Shown here: piece by piece, positions 46,801 through 55,635 of the stretch
How the letters are laid out: each line of letters starts with the position of its first letter
Numbering within the stretch: position 1 is the first letter of the stretch
From: Syntrophotalea acetylenivorans
GTDB lineage: Bacteria > Desulfobacterota > Desulfuromonadia > Desulfuromonadales > Syntrophotaleaceae
DNA: 64,000 nucleotides
NCBI RefSeq assembly: GCF_001887775.1
Contig: NZ_CP015519.1
Span: forward strand, 186,001-250,000
Direction of reading: 5' to 3'
Made by a program: the position numbers and the translations under genes
The notes under the pieces: generated by a model
Seen by the model: the letters and a program-made list of their open reading frames with translations, nothing else
Told to the model about the DNA's origin: nothing
The model's database searches: none

Positions 46801-48192
46801 TCAATGTATGAGCGTTGCAAGGGTTTCTATCCCTTCTGGGATGTCATTAATTTTCATCCCACCAAAACCAAGCATTAACTTATTACCTTCAGTTTGGCTA
46901 GAAACGTAGAACTCGGAAAAGGGCAATAGTCGAAGCCCCTTTTGTTTTGCTCGTTCTACAAAAGCCAATTCATCATTTAAACTTTCGGCCAGTTCGAGAA
47001 TTATGTGGAGCCCTGCGCCCTGACCAATAACTTTAGCTTTACGTCCGAAATATTCGCCGATGCTTTGAAGCATTATTTCATGCTTCTTTTTATAAAAATT
47101 TCGGGAACGTCGAATGTGTTGCTCCCAGTGCCCCCTCTCCATAAAGTTGATCATGGCTCTTTGGATAAGGAGTGGGACCTGGCAAAAATGACCTTGGAAG
47201 AGCCGATGGTAATCATTCAAAAGTGACTTGGGGAGCACCATATAGCTCAATCTCAGCGCAGGAGAAAAGACCTTGGAGAAGGTCCCTTGATAAATAATGT
47301 TGCCATCAGAGCATAACCCCTGCAAAGAAGAAATAGGTCGCCCAATGTATCTAAGCTCACTGTCGTAATCGTCTTCAATTATCAGACGTTCCCCCGTTTT
47401 CGACCAAGAAATCAGTTCCAGTCGGTTGGCCACAGGCATTACATAGCCGAGCGGCATTTGGTGTGAAGGGGTTATGTATACAACGGTACTGGATGTTGAC
47501 TTGAGCGTACTCAGATTGAGCCCGCCAATGCCAACATCAATAGGAGTGATATTGAAACCGTTGTTATGAAAGACTTCTCGGGGGAGATGGTATCCGGGAT
47601 TCTCGATAGCCACTGATTCGTGACGACCTCTGGCAAGCTGAGCAACAATGGTTAGACTTTGCTGTAAACCAGAACAGACTACAATTTGGTCGGGAGTGCA
47701 GTGAACTCCACGTGATCGCTCCAAATAAAATTGAAGATTGCAACGCAACCCCCATTCCCCTTGTGGCTCGCTGTACTGTGAAAAGTCTCCGGCGTCTGAC
47801 CGGAGACAATCAATGAGGCATCTGCGCCAAAGGGATGCCGGGAAAACCTCCGGGTCGAGACGTGCAGGGTGAAAATCGTACTTATAACGTTCCGCAAGTT
47901 TAGGGTGAAGGTCTTGTTGTGGATGAATAACTCGAGAAGATGACGCTAATTCCTGGTCTATATATGAAACAAAGTATCCGCTTCGTGACTTACTGTATAT
48001 GTAACCTTCAGCGCACAATTCCTGGAAAGCGCCCTCGACTGTATTGCGACTTGTTGCTAACTCCACGGCCATGGCACGTATTGATGGGAGCTTGAAATGT
48101 GCGGGAAGTTCACCAGAAATTATTTGGTCCCGAATTTGTAGGAAGAGTTGCCGGTAAAGTGGTGTGGCGTCTTTGTTGTTTAAGTTGAACAT
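46801..48192 (-). CDS. MocR-type transcription regulator (GntR wHTH plus aminotransferase-like domain)
   Basis: 463 residues. N-terminal GntR helix-turn-helix (PLYRQLFLQIRDQIISGELPAHFKLPSIRAMAVELATSRNTV) followed by a class-I aminotransferase-like domain; the PLP-binding lysine is in IYQGTFSKVFSPALRLSYM. Such regulators (PdxR, GabR) sense pyridoxal phosphate or an amine. It is transcribed away from a small FMN-binding-fold gene, with an inverted repeat between, suggesting direct control. The gene is visibly more AT-rich than the nif genes. Confidence 0.88.
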   Translation of the reverse strand: MFNLNNKDATPLYRQLFLQIRDQIISGELPAHFKLPSIRAMAVELATSRNTVEGAFQELCAEGYIYSKSRSGYFVSYIDQELASSSRVIHPQQDLHPKLAERYKYDFHPARLDPEVFPASLWRRCLIDCLRSDAGDFSQYSEPQGEWGLRCNLQFYLERSRGVHCTPDQIVVCSGLQQSLTIVAQLARGRHESVAIENPGYHLPREVFHNNGFNITPIDVGIGGLNLSTLKSTSSTVVYITPSHQMPLGYVMPVANRLELISWSKTGERLIIEDDYDSELRYIGRPISSLQGLCSDGNIIYQGTFSKVFSPALRLSYMVLPKSLLNDYHRLFQGHFCQVPLLIQRAMINFMERGHWEQHIRRSRNFYKKKHEIMLQSIGEYFGRKAKVIGQGAGLHIILELAESLNDELAFVERAKQKGLRLLPFSEFYVSSQTEGNKLMLGFGGMKINDIPEGIETLATLIH

Positions 48193-48251
48193 AATTTCAG
48201 CCGACTGTAGTCTCTGTCAGACAATATAAGGGAGGGTTTACTAAAGATATC

Positions 48252-48295
48252 TGTCCCCATATTCTTTTATTGAATTGTACCTTTTGATGGGGACA
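48252..48295. promoter_or_regulatory. Candidate MocR operator: separated inverted repeat
   Basis: TGTCCCCAT (48252-48260) and ATGGGGACA (48287-48295) are perfect inverted 9-mers, 26 bp apart, in the 164-bp divergent region between the MocR gene and the gene at 48357. Known MocR regulators often bind repeated half-sites; binding here is inferred. Confidence 0.6.
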
Positions 48296-48356
48296 ATGAT
48301 CAAGTATCCTCTGCATATCTACTGATCACAAATAATTCAAACAAAAGGAGAAAGCT

Positions 48357-48728
48357 ATGATCTCTGAAAAATTGCTCGAAATGCTCGAAAAAGATGGCAT
48401 CGTTGCGATTGCAACGCTAGGTAAGGATGGGCCTCATATGGTCAATACCTGGAATACCTACATCCACATCTCGCCAGAAGGGCGATTTCTGATTCCCGCA
48501 GGCTATATGAACAAGACAGAAGAAAACATCAAATATAACCCTGAGGTGTTAATCACCGTTGCAAGCAGTAAGGTCAAAGGTTTGCACGGTGCTGGAGCCG
48601 GATTCCTAATCAAGGGTAAGGCCGAATTTGTAACTTCTGGGCCTGATTATGACAACTTGAAAGAGAAGTTTGGTTGGCTAAGAGCGGCTGTTGCCGTTAC
48701 CATTGATTCCGCTACTCAGACTTGGTGA
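48357..48728 (+). CDS. Pyridoxamine 5'-phosphate oxidase-like FMN-binding protein
   Basis: 123 residues with the split-barrel fold: LEMLEKDGIVAIATLGKDGPHMVNTWNTYIHI, RFLIPAGYMNKTEENIKYNPEVLITVAS and GFLIKGKAEFVTSGPDYDNLKEKFGWLRAAVAVTIDSATQ. It may bind FMN, but substrate is unknown. Strong ribosome site AAAAGGAGAAAGCT. Divergent from the MocR regulator, whose effector could be B6-related, so the pair may respond to a vitamin-B6-like compound. Confidence 0.8.
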   Translation: MISEKLLEMLEKDGIVAIATLGKDGPHMVNTWNTYIHISPEGRFLIPAGYMNKTEENIKYNPEVLITVASSKVKGLHGAGAGFLIKGKAEFVTSGPDYDNLKEKFGWLRAAVAVTIDSATQTW

Positions 48729-48782
48729 CTTTTTCAGGCCTAGGTTGAATTAATTTTACAATCTCGCGATCCAAAGATTATT

Positions 48783-48959
48783 ATGGCTGTTAAAGAAAAA
48801 GTTCTAGAAGCCATGCGTACTGAAGGCCACCCCTTCAATGCTGGAAAGATTGCTGAACTTGGTGCTCTCGACAGAAAAGCCATTGTTAAAGGAATGGCAT
48901 AACTAGGAAGGGAAGAAAAAATGGTTTCGCCGAAGCGTTGTTACTGGAAGCCAGCATAA
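48783..48959 (+). pseudogene. Small winged-helix-type gene interrupted by an in-frame TAA
   Basis: One continuous frame of 58 codons reads MAVKEKVLEAMRTEGHPFN, AGKIAELGALDRKAIVKGMA, stop (codon 40, 48900-48902), LGREEKMVSPKRCYWKPA, stop. The two halves together resemble a compact winged-helix protein ending in the basic SPKRCYW tail; the internal TAA is one change from CAA (Gln). It is therefore a nonsense-mutated gene, or a 39-residue truncated product. It follows the FMN-binding gene by about 50 bp. Confidence 0.65.
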
Positions 48960-49226
48960 ACTTTCGCCAGGAACACGCAACGAAAAGAAAAAGGCCGGCG
49001 CCCTAATGGAGTATTGGTCTTTTGTTGTTTACTCCGTGATCAAGGCCCGAATTTTCGACAGGACATTACTTTTCAGATTCCCACAAACCAAGCAATACAA
49101 GACGCCGCCAATCTACATCCGTCGATAGTTGAGGTCAAAGAAATGACTTTTTGTAATTCCTCTTGCATTGTTTTGAGGGTGTGAAATTGGCAAAAGCTCG
49201 AAATCCTTGTTACTCCTGCATTGTGA
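48960..49226. other. Gap with nothing recognised
   Basis: About 270 bp between the broken winged-helix gene and the terminator at 49227. No reading frame, RNA fold or repeat that I can support. Confidence 0.5.
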
Positions 49227-49266
49227 GAAAACCCCGTCTAGCGATCCGGGCGGGGTTTCTGTGTTT
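49227..49266. terminator. Intrinsic terminator
   Basis: AAAACCCCG / CGGGGTTT stem with a 14-base loop and T-rich tail, between the accessory + genes and the - strand gene ending at 49309. Confidence 0.7.
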
Positions 49267-49308
49267 TAGAAGTCGTGACTTATAGGAAAACCATTGACAC
49301 AACTGATG

Positions 49309-50697
49309 TTAAACGTCCTCTCCTGGTTGGCTAGCAAATCCCGGAGGGTGCTGCTTCCACTGATGCAAGGTGGTACGAATGATTTCGAAATAGCCCTGCG
49401 CCCGCACGACTTCTTGATATCCCGGAACGGCTCCCACCCACTTGCCCAATCGGACGTTGCGTTGCTGTGTGAGATAAAGAGTGGGCAATCCCATAAGCGC
49501 CGGTCCGTCCATGCCGGCAGTAGTAACACCGATCTGGCCCACCAGGTTGTGTCGGCATTTCAACTCCTCAAACAGTTGCAGTTGAGCCAGGCGCATGTCC
49601 GACCCCTGGAAGAGCGGCTCCTTCCAGCAAAGGGTCAGGTCTACTCCCCTTGTCGGAACAAGGTCCGCGGGAACAGCATCGCCGAAAAAGATGGGAGTGA
49701 GCCCGGCATTCAATACCAGTTCAAAAAGCTGCCGCAACTCATCGAAACAGGTGTTGCGCTCGGCATCGTGGTCACCCGTTCGTACCCAAAGCAGCACCTT
49801 CTGCTCTGAATTCCCTCCCACATTGCCATCGATCCATGATCTTAAGGAAGCCGATGGCGATTCCTCTCCCAGAAACGCTGCGCGAAGGGTACGCTGTGCT
49901 CCTGGCGCGTCGGCGTGAAAAGCCTCGGCGATGATATGCGTCAGATGCTTGGGACTCGCCGGACGAGACCGATAGGGGCGAAGGGATCCTGCTAACCCGG
50001 CAGCACGCAGAAAATGTTTGGCCTGCAATTCCTGAACAGCGCCAGGTCTGATCTGGATGGGAACACCGGCAAGCAGCGCCGCGGCAGCAAGGTACCAGCC
50101 TTCGCCGAACGAAAAGCCGGGATCTGCATGAAACGTGTAGGCGCGGTTCCGCTCCAGGACGATTTTTCTCGCGGCGTTTCCGGCAATTTCAGCTCTGCGG
50201 GCTATCGCTCTTGCTTTGTCCGTATTAAGTTGCTCAGCAAAACGTGCGGCCTCCAATGCCGCCTCTTCTGCATTGCAAACAATCTGCTCAACTCGCTGCC
50301 AGCCGTCCTCGCAATCTGACCATGTGGGCGCCCGCTGAGATCCGCGCGAGAGCTGCCCGGCGCCATAGCGCGCATCCTCTGCCCGGGCCGCTTGAGCCCG
50401 TAGTAACACCCATTGGAGCAACGCAACCTCTCGATTGTCCACCGCGCTGTCCAGCGCCCTTGTGGCCAACTGTACAACGTGCTCTAGCCGAGCTCTATAG
50501 TCATCGCGCACTCCGGGCAGATGCAGCGATCCCTCCAATGCCGTAGCCTCTGCCAGCAGGGTGGCGGCCTTTCGTGTGAGCCCTGCGCCTTCCGTTTCGT
50601 TATGGAGCAGCCTAGGAGACTGTTGGACTTTACGGATCATTGCGAGAAATTGGCTGTTCGAGGACAGATTGTCGATCGTTTGAGAGCGAATAGCCAT
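49309..50697 (-). CDS. Orphan protein, possible glycosyltransferase-like C-terminal domain
   Basis: 462 residues, family not recognised. Residues 1-180 are alanine-rich and helical (AATLLAEATALEGS; NAEEAALEAARFAEQL; ARAIARRAEIAGNAA). The C-terminal half looks like a nucleotide-sugar-type Rossmann fold: KVLLWVRTGDHDAERNTC, LNAGLTPIFFGDAVPADLV, VGQIGVTTAGMDGPALMGLPTLYLT, recalling GT-B or heptosyltransferase ends, where a glycine-rich turn and GLPTLYL precede the C-terminal helix. It follows an NAD-dependent epimerase (83-bp gap), supporting a role in sugar or surface-glycan metabolism. Function not assigned. Confidence 0.55.
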   Translation of the reverse strand: MAIRSQTIDNLSSNSQFLAMIRKVQQSPRLLHNETEGAGLTRKAATLLAEATALEGSLHLPGVRDDYRARLEHVVQLATRALDSAVDNREVALLQWVLLRAQAARAEDARYGAGQLSRGSQRAPTWSDCEDGWQRVEQIVCNAEEAALEAARFAEQLNTDKARAIARRAEIAGNAARKIVLERNRAYTFHADPGFSFGEGWYLAAAALLAGVPIQIRPGAVQELQAKHFLRAAGLAGSLRPYRSRPASPKHLTHIIAEAFHADAPGAQRTLRAAFLGEESPSASLRSWIDGNVGGNSEQKVLLWVRTGDHDAERNTCFDELRQLFELVLNAGLTPIFFGDAVPADLVPTRGVDLTLCWKEPLFQGSDMRLAQLQLFEELKCRHNLVGQIGVTTAGMDGPALMGLPTLYLTQQRNVRLGKWVGAVPGYQEVVRAQGYFEIIRTTLHQWKQHPPGFASQPGEDV

Positions 50698-50780
50698 AGC
50701 TATTTGTCGAAAAGGATCGGGAATATGGACCGATCAGACGGTTTCGTAGCAGATTCATGTAAAGTTCGACAGCCTCCTTA

Positions 50781-51791
50781 TCACAGTAACTTCTTCGACC
50801 AGGTCTTCGGCGCGAGCGGTCCGTCTATTTCCAACTCTACATTGTGTAAAAAGGGGCGAGGTCCGCGAGATTTTATCCAGTCGATCATAACGGCCAAGCC
50901 CTCTTCGAGTTTCACCTTCGGCTCGTAATCAAGCAGTCGCCGGGCCTTATCGGCGCAGCAGTTGGCAAAGAAAACCTCCTGAGGACGGCTATCGATCCGG
51001 TTCGGCTGCAAATCAAAATCGAGTAGCCGAGCGATCGTGGCCGCAAGCTCGTTGATGGTCACAAACTCATCGTCGGGGCCGATATTGATAACTTCATGGA
51101 CACAGCGGTCGTCCGTAGCCATACGCAGAAGCGGATCGACCACATCGGAGACAAAGCTGAAGCAGCGTTTTTGATTGCCGCCTCCATAGATATAGGGTTG
51201 ACGGCCTTGTAATATCAGGTTGATGAAAATAGCGGCTACGTTGCGATAAGGATCGTCGTACCGCTGCCGAGGCCCGATGATATTGTGAGGAACCGCCACC
51301 ACCCACTCCATACCGTGAATTTCGGCAATATTGGCAAGCAGCCGTTCCGCACACCATTTGGCGATGCCGTAGGGGTCCTGAGGAGCCGGCACCATATCCT
51401 CGGTGAACGGAACCTTATTTGTACCGTACCTAGCCATGGACGAACATAGAACGAAGCGCTTGACTCCTCCGGCCGCTGCCGCGGAAACAATTCCACTGGT
51501 CGCCGTGACAACATTCTGAGTGACCATATGCGGGCTGAATACGGAGAGGCCTTCATAGGCTGTGGCAGCGCAATGGTAGACAATATCGACCTCTTTCATC
51601 AAAGCGGCCAGTGGCGCAAAATCGTTGCAGTCGATCTGATGAAACGCAGCGCCACTCGAAACATTGTCAAGGTAGCCACCCTTCAGGTTGTCACATCCCG
51701 AAACCCTGTACCCTTCAGCCAGACACCTTTCCGCGATATGACTCCCCAAAAAACCTGCTATACCCGTAATGAAAACTCGTTTTTCGCTCAA
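50781..51791 (-). CDS. NAD-dependent sugar epimerase/dehydratase (extended SDR)
   Basis: 336 residues. N-terminal dinucleotide motif ITGIAGFLGSHIAER, conserved HCAATAYEG, catalytic YxxxK in DPYGIAKWCAERL, and the IIGPRQRYDDPYRNVAAIFINLILQGRQPYIYGGG segment of nucleotide-sugar epimerases such as GalE or WbpP-like enzymes. The serine usually found in the active site is in CSSMARYG. The substrate is not predictable. It is followed by the orphan gene at 49309, and both look like an acquired sugar-modification pair. Confidence 0.85.
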   Translation of the reverse strand: MSEKRVFITGIAGFLGSHIAERCLAEGYRVSGCDNLKGGYLDNVSSGAAFHQIDCNDFAPLAALMKEVDIVYHCAATAYEGLSVFSPHMVTQNVVTATSGIVSAAAAGGVKRFVLCSSMARYGTNKVPFTEDMVPAPQDPYGIAKWCAERLLANIAEIHGMEWVVAVPHNIIGPRQRYDDPYRNVAAIFINLILQGRQPYIYGGGNQKRCFSFVSDVVDPLLRMATDDRCVHEVINIGPDDEFVTINELAATIARLLDFDLQPNRIDSRPQEVFFANCCADKARRLLDYEPKVKLEEGLAVMIDWIKSRGPRPFLHNVELEIDGPLAPKTWSKKLL

Positions 51792-52073
51792 TTGAAGTAC
51801 ACCATACCGGATTTTTTTATTAGAACCTGAATGAGTGAATGATCCGGCGAATCATAACACAAGTCATTGAATCGCTTAAACACTCTGTTGAGGGGTCTAA
51901 AAAGTTATGTCAAATTGTTTTCTAATGGCTTATTGAGAGTATTTTCGCTGTTCCTACATTCCCTGCAATCTAGGGGCACTCGAGCGTTTGGCCGATGAGG
52001 ATGGGCGATAACAGGTGGACGGATTTGTTCAAAAAGCCCATGGCTGGCTTTGAGAAGAATAAGCTGTTTAGAC

Positions 52074-52112
52074 AAAAAGGCCGGCTTGGGAAATTCCCTG
52101 CCGGCCTTTTTT
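52074..52112. terminator. Bidirectional intrinsic terminator
   Basis: AAAAAGGCCGGC / GCCGGCCTTTTTT with a 13-base loop, downstream of the ferritin gene (- strand). The gap 51792-52073 shows no gene. Confidence 0.9.
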
Positions 52113-52137
52113 GTTCATTTGTCAAGCAGCCTCTCGG

Positions 52138-52662
52138 TCAGGCGCCGGTGATATTCATTCCGGTCGGAACGGTAAAGGCGCGTTGGCCAAGTTCCTTGTC
52201 CATCATCATCAGGCCGCGTTTGTCGTCTTCGAGTCTTTGGAGGTTTTTCAACTCAAGACCAAAGCTGGCCTCTTCTTCAACCTGCTCGGTAACAAACCAC
52301 TGCAGGAAGATTTCCGTAGCGTGGGCGTTTTCACTTTTAGCCAGGGTCATCAGGTTGTTGATGCTGGCGGTGACAAACTGCTCGTGTTTCAGGGAATATT
52401 CGAATACATCCAGCGGCGACTCGTAGTCGACTTTCGGCCCGTCTATGGGCAGCAGTACCGCACGGCCGCCGGCTTCGCAGATATAGTTGAAAAACTTCTC
52501 GCCGTGGCATAGTTCTTCAAGGGCCTGCATTTTCATCCAGTGGGCAAAGCCGGGCAGGTCTTCAGCTTCAAAGTAAGCGGCCATAGCCTTGTAGAGATAC
52601 CCCGAAAAAAACTCATTTTTCATCTGTTCGTTCAATGCGTCGACCAGTGGTTGGCTGAGCAT
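52138..52662 (-). CDS. ftnA: Non-haem ferritin
   Basis: 174 residues. Ferroxidase ligands are visible: QMKNEFFSGYLY, ALEELCHGEKFF and EQVEEEASFGLEL, matching bacterial FtnA. Stores iron as a ferric mineral in a 24-mer. Start preceded by AAAAGGAGAAAACGCC. Monocistronic with a terminator after it. Confidence 0.93.
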   Translation of the reverse strand: MLSQPLVDALNEQMKNEFFSGYLYKAMAAYFEAEDLPGFAHWMKMQALEELCHGEKFFNYICEAGGRAVLLPIDGPKVDYESPLDVFEYSLKHEQFVTASINNLMTLAKSENAHATEIFLQWFVTEQVEEEASFGLELKNLQRLEDDKRGLMMMDKELGQRAFTVPTGMNITGA

Positions 52663-52902
52663 GGCGTTTTCTCCTTTTGAGAGGGAAAGGGGTTAACAAC
52701 ATGTTTGTGGTTTCAATCTCAACTTTACCTTATTTATCCTATTTATAACAAATGATAAGAATTTCAGACGCGTGGTCCATTGTTTAGATCAGGGATCGGC
52801 AGCCGACGTCATCTTCTTGCTTTCCTACTCGGAATAACCTGTTATTGTTGAATAAAAAGAGGGGTTAAACGACATGAGCCGGCATTTGAGGGGAGGGTCG
52901 CT

Positions 52903-53535
52903 ATGATGACAACGGGATCGGTGAGGGAGCAACTTGGGCTCTTCAGTGGTGTGGTGACAAACCTGATTATTATGGTCGAAAAGGCGAGCAGTGGGTTCAA
53001 CCGTCAGCGTGCCGCGGATCTGGAAGAGATGCTGCATCATCAAAAAATCGTTGTGGATGAAATCTCTTTGCTGTCGAGTCGCCTGGATGGACTATTGTCC
53101 ACGGAGCAGGGGGATAGTCGGGATTTTTGTTTGAAATTGGAAAGTGTGTTGGCCCATGTCCAGTTGATGTCTGAGGATATCGGAGAAATGATACCGGCAC
53201 TTAAAAAGCAGATCAGCCAGGGGATCCCCTTTTCGAAAAAAGGGATCATCCAAACCAATGAACTTTTTGAAGGTCAACTGGAGATGCTTCGGGTGCTGGC
53301 GGATATCTTTCAGACCGACAACGAGGTTTTAAAAACCTTTTTGCGCCAGGAAAAAGGCCCCAGTCTTTGTCAACGGTGTATCGATTTTGCCACAGACCAT
53401 GAAGCCCGTCTGGTCGAAGGCCTGTGTTTGCCCCATGCTGCACCTATCTTCCTGACTTTGCTTGATGCGGTTAGAAACATGGCTCAGCATGGTATGGAAG
53501 TAGCTCATTTACTTATGCTGGAACAGCGGAGCTAA
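52903..53535 (+). CDS. All-helical protein of unknown function, PhoU-like look
   Basis: 210 residues, predicted almost entirely helical with heptad-like hydrophobics (LIIMVEKASSGFNRQRAADLEEMLHHQKIVVDEISLLSSRLDGLL; FLTLLDAVRNMAQHGMEVAHLLM). The layout recalls PhoU or ferritin-like bundles but no metal motif is clear; a CQRC pair is present near residue 153. No family assigned. Convergent with the OmpA-type gene. Confidence 0.6.
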   Translation: MMTTGSVREQLGLFSGVVTNLIIMVEKASSGFNRQRAADLEEMLHHQKIVVDEISLLSSRLDGLLSTEQGDSRDFCLKLESVLAHVQLMSEDIGEMIPALKKQISQGIPFSKKGIIQTNELFEGQLEMLRVLADIFQTDNEVLKTFLRQEKGPSLCQRCIDFATDHEARLVEGLCLPHAAPIFLTLLDAVRNMAQHGMEVAHLLMLEQRS

Positions 53536-53547
53536 AAAGCGACTATT

Positions 53548-54435
53548 TTACGGGGTCGTTTGTGCGGGAACCAGCACGATCTGAATCCGCCGGTTCTGGG
53601 CCCGCCCAGTTGCCGTTTCGTTACTGGCGATGGGCTGATAGGGACCGTAGCCGCAAACCGACAGACGAGCACCGGGAATGCCTTTGTGTTGTTGGAGAAA
53701 GCGCACTACATTGGTCGCTCGGGCCGTCGACAGTTCCCAGTTGCTGGCAAAGGTCTTTTTTAGTCGAGGGCTGATGGGGATATTGTCGGTGTGTCCTTCG
53801 ACGCGAATTTCTTTGTCGGTGACCTCTTTAAGGATGTCTCCTACCCGGTGCAATACCTGTATGCCTGCGTTTTTAAGGTCGGCTTGGCCGGAATCGAATA
53901 AAATCTTTTCTACCAGGTTAACGGTGAGCTTCCCCTGTAATTTGGAGATGGTAATTTCGCCCCGCTCAATTTCGCTTTCCATCTTGTCCACCAGCTGGTC
54001 ATAAGTCGTTTTCATTTCCGCTATGCGGGCCTGCCGGGCCAACTGCTCTTTTTCCAGTTGTGCAGTCAACGTCCGCTTGGTTTCTTCCAGGCCATCAATA
54101 GTCTGCCGCATCTCGCTCATGGCGGCGCCGGCGGAGGCACTGCGTTCGGAGAGAACCTTTTCCAGACGCTCGATATCTGTCGCTGCGCGCAACTGGTCCT
54201 GCCGCAGGCCGATATTGGCATTGTTGACTTCTTCCAGTTCCAGTCCCCGCTGGTCGTATCGCTGGGCTAGCTTTTGTTGTTGTTTTAACAGTTGGCTGTA
54301 GTCACGTTCCAGTTCTGACTGGGCGGTGGCAAGATGAGCTGCTTCATCGCTTTTTCGTTGATATTCGGCCTTACTGACACAGCCGGAGAGCAGAACAGCC
54401 AAAGCCAGCAGGAGGGCAAGGTGGGGACGCAGCAT
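53548..54435 (-). CDS. OmpA-family lipoprotein with coiled-coil stalk
   Basis: 295 residues. Lipoprotein signal (LLLALAVLLSGC), a long coiled coil (about 20-165) and a C-terminal OmpA/MotB peptidoglycan-binding domain (ILFDSGQADLKNAGIQVLHRVG; EGHTDNIPISPRLKKTFASNWELSTARATNVVRFL). It probably tethers the outer membrane to peptidoglycan. ATG 54435 is selected (AAAGGAG upstream, signal starts there) over 54459. Confidence 0.87.
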   Translation of the reverse strand: MLRPHLALLLALAVLLSGCVSKAEYQRKSDEAAHLATAQSELERDYSQLLKQQQKLAQRYDQRGLELEEVNNANIGLRQDQLRAATDIERLEKVLSERSASAGAAMSEMRQTIDGLEETKRTLTAQLEKEQLARQARIAEMKTTYDQLVDKMESEIERGEITISKLQGKLTVNLVEKILFDSGQADLKNAGIQVLHRVGDILKEVTDKEIRVEGHTDNIPISPRLKKTFASNWELSTARATNVVRFLQQHKGIPGARLSVCGYGPYQPIASNETATGRAQNRRIQIVLVPAQTTP

Positions 54436-54636
54436 GGTGTGCTCCTTTTTGTATGGCAATTAAATAAAGTATTAGGGACAAAGATAATCAATTATTAAAG
54501 CTGGCACGATTCTCCAACACTCCGGTAAAAATTGCAAAGGCAAAATGGGCTGTGTTTACGAGGCTTTTCAGTTGCGGCTGATCAACTTGCCATGGTATAT
54601 AAATAAGCGTTTTAAAACCATACTCTGGAGTTTTAC

Positions 54637-55461
54637 ATGTTTGAAATAGATCGTATTATTCAGAATGCTTTGCAGGAAGATATCGGCCTCGGTGATGTTA
54701 CTACTCTGGCTACCATCGAGCCTGGCATACTCAGCCGGGCCGAATTGGTTGCCAAGGAAGATTTTGTCCTGTCGGGCATGGATGTGGCCGCCCGGGTTTT
54801 TGCCTTGCTCGACGAGCAGGTTGCTTTCGAAAAGTTGCGTGAAGACGGCTTTGCTGTACAGCGTGGTGAGGTGCTGGCCTGGCTCAAGGGCGATGCTCAA
54901 GTATTGCTTCAGGGGGAACGGGTGGCGCTTAACTTGATGCAGCGCATGAGTGGTATCACCACCCATACGGCCCGTTTCGTTAAAGAAATTGCGGACACCG
55001 ATGCCGCCGTGGTCGATACCCGCAAAACCACCCCCGGATTGCGCTGTCTGGAAAAATATGCGGTTCGCATGGGTGGCGGGCGGAACCATCGTACTTCCCT
55101 GTATGACGGGGTGCTGATCAAGGAAAACCATATCGCTGCAGCAGGGGATATCGCCACGGCCGTTGAACGGTCCCGGCAACGGGCCCCCCATACGCTGCGG
55201 GTCGAGGTGGAAACGACGTCTCTAGCTGAGGTCGAATTGGCTTTGGCTGCAGGAGCCGACATCATCATGCTCGATAATATGGATTTGGATACCATGCGGG
55301 AGGCGGTCCAGTTGATCGACAAGCGGGCCTTGAGCGAAGCTTCCGGTGGGGTCACCCTGAAAACGGTGCGGGCCATCGCTGAGACTGGGGTGGACTATAT
55401 CTCCGTCGGTGCTTTAACCCATTCCAGCCGGGCTGTTGATATTTCCATGCTGTTTCAGTGA
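54637..55461 (+). CDS. nadC: Nicotinate-nucleotide pyrophosphorylase (quinolinate phosphoribosyltransferase)
   Basis: 274 residues. Converts quinolinate and PRPP to nicotinate mononucleotide in de novo NAD synthesis. EDIGLGDVTTLATI, RKTTPGLRCLEKYAVRMGGGRNHRTSLYDGVLIKENH and VEVETTSLAEVELALAAGADIIMLDNMD are the signature segments, complete to SVGALTHSSRAVDISM. Next gene is birA after a repeat element. Confidence 0.96.
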   Translation: MFEIDRIIQNALQEDIGLGDVTTLATIEPGILSRAELVAKEDFVLSGMDVAARVFALLDEQVAFEKLREDGFAVQRGEVLAWLKGDAQVLLQGERVALNLMQRMSGITTHTARFVKEIADTDAAVVDTRKTTPGLRCLEKYAVRMGGGRNHRTSLYDGVLIKENHIAAAGDIATAVERSRQRAPHTLRVEVETTSLAEVELALAAGADIIMLDNMDLDTMREAVQLIDKRALSEASGGVTLKTVRAIAETGVDYISVGALTHSSRAVDISMLFQ

Positions 55462-55462
55462 T

Positions 55463-55590
55463 GATGGCGTCGCAAAAAGTCCGCCCACCGGCGTTACGGC
55501 GCTTTTTCAGGACCTCGACATACTAGAGGTATGCCTTCGCCCCTGAAAAAACACCAGGCCTTGGTGGTCGAAATTTTTGCTTAGCCATCT
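55463..55590. repeat. Interspersed repeat (MITE/REP-like), copy 2
   Basis: Best-preserved copy: starts GATGGCGTCGCAAAAAGTCCG and ends CGAAATTTTTGC-TTAGCCATC, partly inverted termini (GATGGC...GCAAAAA). The middle is TTTTTCAGGACCTCGACATAC, then GAGGTATGCCTTC and CCCCTGAAAAAA, itself palindromic. Located between nadC and birA. Confidence 0.85.
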
Positions 55591-55635
55591 TATGATTTTT
55601 GCGAATGCATCAGAGATAGAGTGCTATTGGAGTCT

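Noticed and set aside
54507-54525. Sigma-54-like TGGCACG upstream of nadC
   Set aside because: The -12 part is TCCAA instead of TTGC, so the essential GC is absent.
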